Source: Succinatimonas hippei
GTDB lineage: Bacteria > Pseudomonadota > Gammaproteobacteria > Enterobacterales > Succinivibrionaceae
Direction of reading: 5' to 3'
Assembly: GCA_004557545.1 (NCBI GenBank)
Contig: SFGV01000043.1
Location: forward strand, 1 to 16,887
Length of the DNA: 16,887 bases
In this document: piece by piece, positions 8,809 through 14,491 of the stretch
Position numbering within the stretch: position 1 is the first letter of the stretch
Layout of the letters: each line of letters opens with the position of its first letter
Translations under genes and position numbers: made by a program
The notes under the pieces: model-generated
Told to the model about the DNA's origin: nothing
Seen by the model: the letters and a program-made list of their open reading frames with translations, nothing else
Databases searched by the model: none

Positions 8809-8853
8809 GGTCTTTATTTTTTTCCAATGCGCGTTGCGCATATACTTGTGTTA

Positions 8854-8859
8854 ATTATC
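8854..8859 (-). promoter_or_regulatory. Candidate extended -10 element for rppH-ptsP
   Basis: The minus strand reads TGCGATAAT, an extended -10 (TGN plus GATAAT). No good -35 is visible at 17 bases, which is common for extended -10 promoters. The predicted transcript start near 8847 leaves a leader of about 48 bases to the TTG start of rppH. It faces away from mutH, so 8842-8946 serves both directions. Confidence 0.4.
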
Positions 8860-8866
8860 GCACACT

Positions 8867-8892
8867 GGCGCCTCCCATATGGAGAGAGCGCC
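8867..8892. repeat. Imperfect inverted repeat in the rppH/mutH divergent region
   Basis: Arms GGCGC (8867-8871) and GCGCC (8888-8892) pair, as do CTCC (8872-8875) and GGAG (8881-8884), around the loop CATAT, with a three-base bulge AGA. There is no U-run on either side, so it is not a standard terminator. It may be an operator or an mRNA leader hairpin for mutH. Confidence 0.4.
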
Positions 8893-8946
8893 GGCACATT
8901 GCGCATACAATACTGTGTTTTAAATTCGCCCCGAGGACTTTTTTAA

Positions 8947-9642
8947 ATGAGACGCGATGAAGGCTGGCACGCCGCGCCGCCATCTGATTTTAAGGAGCTT
9001 GTGACCTCACTTGAGTCCATAAAGGGCAGGACCATCTCGGATCTGGCGGCCGCGGCGGGCGTTGCCCTGCCACTAAGCCCGCTTCATGGCAAGGGTTTTC
9101 AGGGCGAGCTTGTAGAGCGTTTTTTAGGCGCGAGCGCGCCCGGGCTGCCCATTCCGGATTTTCCGAACCTTGGGTGTGAGCTCAAAACCCTGCCGCTTGA
9201 CGCCTCGATGCGTCCGCTTGAGTCAACCTTTATCTGCGCAGCCCCACTTGACGCTGACGCTCCTGCCAATTTTGATGAGAGCATTCTCTGGCACAAGATC
9301 GCAAGAGTGCTCTTTGTGTTTGTAGTGGCTCCCCGGGACTACCCCTACGAAAAACGCTTTGTCGCAGGCTACCGCTTCTGGCGTCCTGACGGTAGTCAGA
9401 TAAAAGCGATCCGATCTGACTACGAGGAGCTTATGGAGAAGGTCAAAAGCGGAAGAATAGATGAGGTAACCGCCCGTGACGGCACGGTAATTCAGATGCG
9501 CCCCAAGGCCGCGGACGGCACCGCTCTTACCAGAGTAAGCGGCGCTGACGGAACTCTCATCATGACAAGACCGCGCGGCTTTTACATGCGCAGATCCTTT
9601 ACCATGTCGCTCATGCGCTCCTTTGGGATCCTCAAAGACTGA
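8947..9642 (+). CDS. mutH: DNA mismatch repair endonuclease MutH
   Basis: Nicks the unmethylated strand at hemimethylated GATC after MutS-MutL activation. At 231 residues it is close to E. coli MutH (229). The catalytic PD-(D/E)XK core is D71, E78 and K80 in the segment DFPNLGCELK, matching D70/E77/K79 of E. coli. FQGELVERFLGA (about 51-62) and the C-terminal YMRRSFTMSLMRSFG are also family-like. The start has GAGGA about nine bases upstream. MutH is limited to gammaproteobacteria with Dam methylation, so GATC methylation is implied; GATC sites are frequent throughout the window. It is divergent from rppH, as in E. coli. No clear terminator follows. Confidence 0.96.
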   Translation: MRRDEGWHAAPPSDFKELVTSLESIKGRTISDLAAAAGVALPLSPLHGKGFQGELVERFLGASAPGLPIPDFPNLGCELKTLPLDASMRPLESTFICAAPLDADAPANFDESILWHKIARVLFVFVVAPRDYPYEKRFVAGYRFWRPDGSQIKAIRSDYEELMEKVKSGRIDEVTARDGTVIQMRPKAADGTALTRVSGADGTLIMTRPRGFYMRRSFTMSLMRSFGILKD

Positions 9643-9771
9643 ATTTCATTTTTTGCGCTTTTTATAACGAATCACACTGCACTCTGATGGTGAAAAATGG
9701 GTCTAAAAAAGATGTTTTGTTTATCAGGATCACATTTTCAAACAAAAATTTCTGTATAACAGATTGTTAAA

Positions 9772-9870
9772 TTTTTCGCCAAAATACCGCACGAATTTTT
9801 CGCTATTTTTCGCCAACCCCGTCAGGTTCACGTTTTTTAGTTTTATAAACAGTGTGTTATTTTTTCGCCA
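9772..9870 (+). repeat. Four direct copies of a TTTTTCGCYA motif
   Basis: TTTTTCGCCA occurs at 9772-9781, 9806-9815 and 9861-9870, and TTTTTCGCTA at 9796-9805. Start-to-start spacings are 24, 10 and 55 bases. All copies have the same orientation, upstream of the CBM48 gene. They may be binding sites for a regulator. Confidence 0.45.
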
Positions 9871-10020
9871 AAGTTTATTTTTACATTCATTTTCGTGTGA
9901 ATCGAAGATAAATTTCTCCAGCAAGCGTTTGCAATTTAACGTATATTTTCTAAATGTGATTTTTTTATAGCCTTGTCCGGGATTTTTTTGCGCTAGAATG
10001 AGGTCAAAGTTTGACGCACG

Positions 10021-10032
10021 GCATATATATGC
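10021..10032. promoter_or_regulatory. 12-bp perfect palindrome upstream of the CBM48 gene
   Basis: GCATATATATGC, 78 bases before the start codon and just after a TTGACG box (10011-10016). It could be an operator, although alternating AT tracts easily form palindromes by chance. Confidence 0.3.
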
Positions 10033-10110
10033 GTTTCGTCGTCATTCTTTTATTAACACAATATTAGAAAACTACTACTAGAAACTAGAAATAAGAGAAG
10101 AGGTTTTCAG

Positions 10111-10443
10111 ATGAGCGTTTCGAAGAGATTTAAAGAAAAGAAGCTTACCGTATCCTTCTATATGAAGAAGGAAGCAGCGCAGGGCGCCGCCAAGATCGAT
10201 CTTTTGTGCGAGCACAACGGCTGGCAGTCAGTCGCCATGAAGAAACAGCCTAACGGCACCTTCCGCGGGTCAATCACCGTTCCTCTTGGTGAAAAGCCTT
10301 CGTATCAGTACAAGTTCAAGTACACCATGCCTGACGGCACAGTCAAATACGACAATGACTGGGATGCCGAGATGTACTGCCCTAATCCTTTCGGCGGTGA
10401 GAACTCAGTATTCTCCGCTGTAAAGAACCCTGAGGGCAAATAA
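10111..10443 (+). CDS. Small free-standing CBM48 / isoamylase-N-type glycogen-binding domain protein
   Basis: A 110-residue protein that is almost entirely one carbohydrate-binding module of the CBM48 / AMPK-beta glycogen-recognition type. After a basic N-terminus it has the beta-sandwich pattern (LTVSFYMKKEAAQGAAKIDLLCEHNGW, MKKQPNGTFRGSITVPLG, YQYKFKYTMPDG), then KYDNDWDAEMYCPNPFGGENSVF, the conserved end of isoamylase early-set proteins (W96-region and NPFGGENS). The usual GDFNNW loop is altered to CEHNGW. There is no catalytic domain, signal peptide or membrane segment, so it probably acts in the cytoplasm on or near glycogen. AAGAGG lies 7 bases before ATG. It stands alone, with a long upstream region and a GC hairpin downstream. 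Its exact role in glycogen metabolism is unknown. Confidence 0.85.
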   Translation: MSVSKRFKEKKLTVSFYMKKEAAQGAAKIDLLCEHNGWQSVAMKKQPNGTFRGSITVPLGEKPSYQYKFKYTMPDGTVKYDNDWDAEMYCPNPFGGENSVFSAVKNPEGK

Positions 10444-10459
10444 GGTTTAGGACCTGACG

Positions 10460-10489
10460 GCGCGCACCGGAACTGTTGCCGGCGCGCGC
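10460..10489 (+). terminator. GC-rich hairpin downstream of the CBM48 gene
   Basis: GCGCGC (10460-10465) and CCGG (10467-10470) pair with CCGG (10479-10482) and GCGCGC (10484-10489), with one A/C mismatch and an eight-base loop. No U-run follows directly; the nearest T-rich stretch is around 10510-10525. It is a possible 3'-end stabiliser or imperfect terminator. Confidence 0.4.
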
Positions 10490-10545
10490 GTGGAGCTGAC
10501 AGCAACGCGCGTTTTCCGCTTTTTTGACAAAATTTGGCGGAAAGG

Positions 10546-10574
10546 TTGACATACGTCACTTTGACGTATATCAT
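10546..10574 (+). promoter_or_regulatory. Sigma70 promoter of the initiator tRNA gene
   Basis: A perfect -35 TTGACA (10546-10551), a 17-base spacer and -10 TATCAT (10569-10574) predict a transcript start near 10581, about 9 bases before the mature tRNA. A second TTGACA at 10524-10529 has no matching -10. Confidence 0.8.
10551..10569. promoter_or_regulatory. 19-bp inverted repeat filling the tRNA promoter spacer
   Basis: ATACGTCA (10551-10558), CTT, TGACGTAT (10562-10569): two perfect 8-base arms lying exactly between and touching the -35 and -10 boxes. A protein bound here would compete with RNA polymerase. Confidence 0.5.
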
Positions 10575-10589
10575 GCAACCACAATTTGA

Positions 10590-10666
<77 letters not shown>

Positions 10667-10763
10667 ATCCTTTTAATCCCCCTTATTTCATCTTATCCTC
10701 TCGATATAACGCCTAGATCGTTTCTTTGTATTCACGAACCCAGTCATGAAATAACCATGCGTG

Positions 10764-11753
10764 TCACCAGTCAAAGAGCGAGAGCTGGTTGTCTATCCAG
10801 GATTCCTGCCTGGCGTCCGTTATTCTCTCACCTGGGATTGGGCCTCCAATGAGATAAGGGGATTTTGGATCGTGACGGCGGAAGTTCTCCCGCACTATTC
10901 TCTGATCATAATTCGCATAGCAGTACTTACAGGCATGAGGACAGGTGTTGTACTCACCAATATCATGCCCCAATATGCAACCGCCGTACTTTAAGTGATC
11001 GGCAAGCTCAGCCTCAGTAATGGAGGCTGAGGTGCCCATTCTTTTTTGTACGTTTTTCTCGCTCTTTGGGATCGTGAGTTTGATGTTTCCTATGTGCTCA
11101 AGCGCCTGATGGGTCATACAGCCGCTTACGTCTACGCCGTATTGCTTAAGATCCTGATCCTCATAGCACCCGATAAGCCTGATCCCGTATTTACACGCGA
11201 TCTTTACAAAGGCTGAACCGATGGCGGCTTTCTCATCTTTAGTAACCGCCCTGCCCTCAGGGTAGTTGCGTATGGTCTTCTCATACAGATCAAGAAAGGC
11301 GATCATGCAGGTCTCAACAGTGCCCGCAAGCTCGGAGGCCATAACCTCAAAATTGTCGATATGCCATTCCACAGGATAGGTGTCATTCACGATGACCGGA
11401 GAATATCTCCACGCGACCGCGCGCGCTCCCAACTTCTCTGAGAGTATATGGATGCTCATGGCAACCTTATGCCATGACGGGACATTAGGCTCAAGCTCCT
11501 TTCCGTACGGGTTCATGGTTACAAACCAGAACATTCGGAAGGCCATGAGCTCGTCAAGATAAGGAAGTAAGGGCGCGGGATTCTTGGTGCCAAAGCAGAG
11601 TATGTCTATTACCGACGGGTCAAGCCGGTAGCGTGTCACCTGCAGAGGGTTATAGGGGTTTCTTACCAGTACATAGCCCTCGCGGATCCGGTTCATAAAC
11701 CATTTGGAAAAATAAGCCGGGATATCCGTCCTCATTCCTGTGTTAAGAACCAT
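10764..11753 (-). CDS. DUF1848 family protein with a CX3CX2C cluster motif and C-terminal clamp-like peptide
   Basis: A 329-residue protein with DUF1848 hallmarks: RTDIPAYFSKWFMNRIREGYVLVRNPYNP (8-36), FGTKNPAPLL (54-63), NPYGKELEPNVPS (81-93), WRYSPVIVND (115-124) and GHDIGEYNTCPHACKYCYANYD (262-283). The last holds C271, C275 and C278, the CX3CX2C spacing of radical-SAM iron-sulfur clusters but near the C-terminus, plus conserved cysteines C196, C212 and C259. The function of the family is not established; a radical-SAM-like or DNA-repair role is a guess. The extreme C-terminus reads QLSLFDW (323-329), a close match to the QL(S/D)LF consensus of bacterial sliding-clamp binders. GGAGA lies 6 bases before ATG. 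It is convergent with the tRNA and sits between it and the defence cassette. Confidence 0.85.
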   Translation of the reverse strand: MVLNTGMRTDIPAYFSKWFMNRIREGYVLVRNPYNPLQVTRYRLDPSVIDILCFGTKNPAPLLPYLDELMAFRMFWFVTMNPYGKELEPNVPSWHKVAMSIHILSEKLGARAVAWRYSPVIVNDTYPVEWHIDNFEVMASELAGTVETCMIAFLDLYEKTIRNYPEGRAVTKDEKAAIGSAFVKIACKYGIRLIGCYEDQDLKQYGVDVSGCMTHQALEHIGNIKLTIPKSEKNVQKRMGTSASITEAELADHLKYGGCILGHDIGEYNTCPHACKYCYANYDQRIVRENFRRHDPKSPYLIGGPIPGERITDARQESWIDNQLSLFDW

Positions 11754-11912
11754 TGGTTTCTCCGTGCTCAGATGTTTCTAGATCTATGTCAGTTCGGATA
11801 TTCATACCCTTTTGATGACATGTACGAATCAAATTGTTTCGAGATTTTCGCCGATATAAATACCAGAAAATAGAGTGTTCAGTTAACCTAACCGGCTTAA
11901 GTGTATAAACAA

Positions 11913-12392
11913 TCAGGAATCTCTAGTACTTTTTTGTGCAACAGATTTTTCAGAGATCGTGTCTTTTACCACCTTAAGGCATTCATCTGGGTGCTTAAGT
12001 ACGTCTTTCGACCAGAAGCGTAAAACAGTCCATCCAAGCTTAGTAAGTTTCGCTTCAACCTGTCTGTCACGCTCCATATTTTTCTGAATTTTATCCATCC
12101 AAAATTCAGAATTGTTTCCATGCTCCAGCTGTTCTTTCAAACAGCGATACTTATGTCCTTCGTATTCACCTTCGTTAAAAGCCTTACCATGCCAGAATTC
12201 TCCATCGACAAATATTGCAATCATGTATCTGGAAATAACAAGATCTGGTTTTCCTGGAACCGTTTTCAAATTTTTTCTGTAGCGGACGCCTTCATGCCAC
12301 AAAAGCTTTCTAAGTTTCAACTCCGGCTTTGTGTCTTTACTCCGGATATTTGTCATGTTTCTGTGTCGCTGTTCTTTAGTCAATACGTCCAT
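11913..12392 (-). CDS. vsr: Vsr-family (very short patch repair) DNA mismatch endonuclease
   Basis: A 159-residue endonuclease. Classical Vsr nicks 5' to the T of a T:G mismatch arising from deamination of 5-methylcytosine at Dcm sites. Visible are RNMTNIRSKDTKPE (11-24), catalytic D50 in PGKPDLVI, the aromatic pair F66-W67 followed by H68 (E. coli F67, W68, H69), and SEFWMDKIQKNMERDR (95-110) with RFWSKD later. The zinc ligands of E. coli Vsr seem to be lost: the C66 position is E65 and the H71 position is K70, in VDGEFWHGKAF. It starts 2 bases after the methyltransferase stop with no ribosome site, so it is translationally coupled. It may repair deamination damage or act as a restriction nuclease. 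Confidence 0.92.
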   Translation of the reverse strand: MDVLTKEQRHRNMTNIRSKDTKPELKLRKLLWHEGVRYRKNLKTVPGKPDLVISRYMIAIFVDGEFWHGKAFNEGEYEGHKYRCLKEQLEHGNNSEFWMDKIQKNMERDRQVEAKLTKLGWTVLRFWSKDVLKHPDECLKVVKDTISEKSVAQKSTRDS

Positions 12393-12394
12393 AT

Positions 12395-13561
12395 TCAGTC
12401 AGACAAATTATTATCAAGAACCTTAATCATCTGTTCCGCTATCGCATGGATAACAGGAACACAAACAGAATTACCAAACTGTCTGTATGCCTGGGTATCA
12501 GATACCGGAATAACAAAATTGTCAGGAAATCCCTGTAATCTCGCTGCCTCTCTGGGTGTAAGTTTTCTCGGGTTATTTCCTGGCTGATTTATAAGGATCT
12601 CACTGCCATCCTTATAATATCTGGCACTGATCGTGTTTGCATATGGACTTGCTCGAGTAAAGAGAGAATATCCGAAACCTTTCCCCGCTACTGCATTGTC
12701 ATGTTTACGTCTTTGATGGCCTGCCCACAGTCGATCCGATATGGTGTATTTAGAATCAACTGTCTCTTCAAGTATTTCGCCCAGTCTTGTCGGAGTCTTT
12801 GGGGGCACAGGATACTCAAAATCGGCATAATTTGATACCTGATGCTTATCAAAACAGACGATATAAATTCTTTCTCTGTGTTGAGGGACTCCGAAGTCTT
12901 TCGCTGCAAGTACTTTATGATAAACAGCATAATCTAGGTCTTCCAGAACTTTCCTGATTGTTGCGAATGTATTACCATGATCGTGTCCTAGCAGATTTTT
13001 AACATTTTCCATCAGGCAGACTTTTGGCCTTTTTTCTTTAATTATTCTTGCAACATCAAAGAACAACGTCCCTCTTGTATCGTCAAACCCCTTTTTTAAT
13101 CCCGCCTGACTGAATGCCTGGCAAGGGAAACCAGCGACTAATATTTCATGGTCTGGAATACTGTGCTCGTCAATTTTGGTTATGTCACCATAGGGCCGAT
13201 CGCCAAAGTTTGCCATGTATGTCTTCTGCGAGAATTTATTAAACTCATCCGAAAAAACAATATTTACGGCACCTGTCTGTACAAATCCAAGACGAGTCCC
13301 CCCAATACCAGCAAAAAGATCAATCATGCGATATCTGCCATTCTGATTATTTGGAAATGGAATCGTCTCAGGAAAATCAAGGATTGCATTAAGTTCAGGT
13401 CCGGAAGGAGCCGTCTCCCCTTTTTCCCATCTTCTGATGGTTCTGTCTCCATACTTTGGGAGCCCGACCGCATCTGCAAGCTCCTTCTGTGTCATATGAA
13501 GCCGTTCTCTCTTTGCCCTGATCTGTTCTGCTGGACTTGTTATATTTTTATTTTCGCTCAT
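12395..13561 (-). CDS. DNA (cytosine-5-)-methyltransferase with N-terminal HTH domain
   Basis: Methylates cytosine C5 in a specific DNA site. With the start at ATG 13559-13561 it has 388 residues. An XRE-type helix-turn-helix fills about 8-60 (MTQKELADAVGLPKYGDRTIRRWEKG). The methyltransferase motifs follow: I DLFAGIGGTRLGF (about 81-93), IV GFPCQAFSQAG with catalytic C147, VI ENV (185-187), VIII QHRERIYIV (227-235), target region with TISARYYKDGSEILI, IX RKLTPREAARLQGFP and X QFGNSVCVPV. The target region and HTH fusion resemble the M.SsoII / EcoRII / Dcm group, so a CCxGG-like site is plausible but unproven. In-frame starts at 13582 (ATG) and 13594 (TTG) also exist; none has a strong ribosome site. 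It probably represses its own promoter through the upstream inverted repeat. Vsr follows directly. Confidence 0.93.
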   Translation of the reverse strand: MSENKNITSPAEQIRAKRERLHMTQKELADAVGLPKYGDRTIRRWEKGETAPSGPELNAILDFPETIPFPNNQNGRYRMIDLFAGIGGTRLGFVQTGAVNIVFSDEFNKFSQKTYMANFGDRPYGDITKIDEHSIPDHEILVAGFPCQAFSQAGLKKGFDDTRGTLFFDVARIIKEKRPKVCLMENVKNLLGHDHGNTFATIRKVLEDLDYAVYHKVLAAKDFGVPQHRERIYIVCFDKHQVSNYADFEYPVPPKTPTRLGEILEETVDSKYTISDRLWAGHQRRKHDNAVAGKGFGYSLFTRASPYANTISARYYKDGSEILINQPGNNPRKLTPREAARLQGFPDNFVIPVSDTQAYRQFGNSVCVPVIHAIAEQMIKVLDNNLSD

Positions 13562-13594
13562 AACTTTAATCTCTGTCTGCATAGGAACAGTCAA

Positions 13595-13609
13595 AGGACA
13601 TATTGTCCT
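13595..13609. promoter_or_regulatory. Candidate operator for the methyltransferase HTH domain
   Basis: AGGACA TAT TGTCCT: perfect 6-base arms with a 3-base centre, 34 bases before the chosen methyltransferase start. On the minus strand it lies 3 bases after a TATATT -10-like box (13612-13617), so a bound protein would block the promoter. The layout matches self-regulated HTH-methyltransferases such as M.SsoII. Confidence 0.6.
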
Positions 13610-13611
13610 GT

Positions 13612-13617
13612 AATATA
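13612..13617 (-). promoter_or_regulatory. Candidate -10 box for the methyltransferase-vsr unit
   Basis: The minus strand reads TATATT in an AT-rich setting, without a convincing -35. It lies between the two palindromes at 13595-13609 and 13620-13635. The roughly 120-150 base gap after the HNH gene makes a separate promoter likely. Confidence 0.35.
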
Positions 13618-13619
13618 TC

Positions 13620-13635
13620 CCATTTTATAAAATGG
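13620..13635. promoter_or_regulatory. 16-bp perfect palindrome upstream of the methyltransferase
   Basis: CCATTTTATAAAATGG. It lies 79 bases past the HNH stop and directly upstream of the candidate -10 box, so it may be a second operator or part of the core promoter. It lacks a following U-run on the minus strand, so it is not a clear terminator. Confidence 0.45.
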
Positions 13636-13714
13636 TATGAAAAAATCTAATAGGCACGTAAAGGAAAATAGAATTCTTGCAAAAGCTTTTCAGGCAGTTA
13701 ATACCTGTTTAACT

Positions 13715-14491
13715 CTAATCTTTCTGCAATAAGCTTTTCAGTTCATCAGGAGTATAGGGAGGCGTCTTTCTGTGTAACATGGCATGGCAGTTTGGACAAA
13801 CCGGTATCAGATCAGAAACTGGGTCGATGGTCACTGCTCCATCCTGAAGACTAAGCTGACTTATATGATGAACATGGATAAAATGTCTTCCTATTGCACC
13901 ATATTTCCTTTCAAAATCAAATCCGCAAATCTTACAAACATATCCATTAGCCTGAAGACACAACTCCCGATTCAGAGGGTTTCTCTCATACCGGTTTTGT
14001 AACACGGATATTTTCTTTCCGTCATCATATCCAATGCATTTTTCTTCTGTAGATATAACATTCAGAAGTGAAAGCATCATGCCTGATGCAAGAACAGCTT
14101 CATCAACTATATCCTTTTCAATATCAGTATCTTGTTCCTCAATCTTAGTGATCCTTATAAACAGATTCCACCAGGAGCCAGGCCACTCCTGATGTAAATT
14201 GATTGCATTTCCACCGATTTTCACCACTATTTGGAATCCCTTGGATGCAAACTCGTCAAGATAGCCAAGAAAAAGTTTCTTTTTTCCTTCATCGGCTTTC
14301 GCCATGTCAGAAAGCATATCAGCGGCATGATCCTGTGGATAAATCTCAATAATCATCCGGACTTCAGAACGCAGATATGCCCGGACCTCAAAAAGTTCCT
14401 CCATATCATTGGAAGGACTTATGACATAACCTTCTTCCATTCTCTGAACACTAAAAGGAATGTCGTACGCCGCCTCAAGTTCTTGTTTCAT
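13715..14491 (-). CDS. HNH endonuclease of a MORC-ATPase-linked restriction system
   Basis: A 258-residue protein. The C-terminal HNH domain (about 165-245) resembles the McrA-like HNH group: a CxxC zinc pair C186/C189 in VCKICGFDF, the catalytic core FIHVHHISQLS (H206, H208, H209), SDLIPVCPNCHAMLH with C232/C235, N234, H236 and H240, and a final PYTPDELKSLL helix. The N-terminal 150 residues form a separate domain I do not recognise by name (VRMIIEIYPQD, GFQIVVKIGG, WPGSWWNLFIRI); it may recognise DNA or contact the ATPase. The ATG overlaps the GHKL ATPase stop by 4 bases (ATGA) and has AGGA just upstream. It is probably the cleaving subunit, since no other classical restriction nuclease is visible. 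Confidence 0.88.
   Translation of the reverse strand: MKQELEAAYDIPFSVQRMEEGYVISPSNDMEELFEVRAYLRSEVRMIIEIYPQDHAADMLSDMAKADEGKKKLFLGYLDEFASKGFQIVVKIGGNAINLHQEWPGSWWNLFIRITKIEEQDTDIEKDIVDEAVLASGMMLSLLNVISTEEKCIGYDDGKKISVLQNRYERNPLNRELCLQANGYVCKICGFDFERKYGAIGRHFIHVHHISQLSLQDGAVTIDPVSDLIPVCPNCHAMLHRKTPPYTPDELKSLLQKD

Larger units (their letters stand above)
9643..10110. other. AT-rich gene-free region between mutH and the CBM48 gene
   Basis: No convincing gene. Short open frames at 9764-9970 (+) and 9730-9924 (-) are low-complexity phenylalanine- or lysine/asparagine-rich translations of AT-rich DNA. The stretch holds four copies of a TTTTTCGCYA motif, a 12-bp palindrome, and a possible weak promoter (TTGTCC 9973-9978, 15-base spacer, TAGAAT 9994-9999) reading towards the CBM48 gene. 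It is probably the long control region of that gene, and its composition would suit a nucleoid-protein binding region. Confidence 0.5.

Noticed and set aside
9764..9970. Open frame on the plus strand rich in phenylalanine and serine, and a lysine/asparagine-rich frame on the opposite strand (9730-9924)
   Set aside because: Both are low-complexity translations of AT-rich intergenic DNA, with no ribosome site and no family-like pattern.
10667..10763. Possible terminator between tRNA-fMet and the DUF1848 gene
   Set aside because: The only hairpin (around TTCACGA / TCATGAA) has a mismatch and no T-run; nothing convincing.
13148..13630. 160-codon plus-strand frame opposite the methyltransferase
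   Set aside because: Antisense to catalytic motifs of the methyltransferase; no recognisable features.
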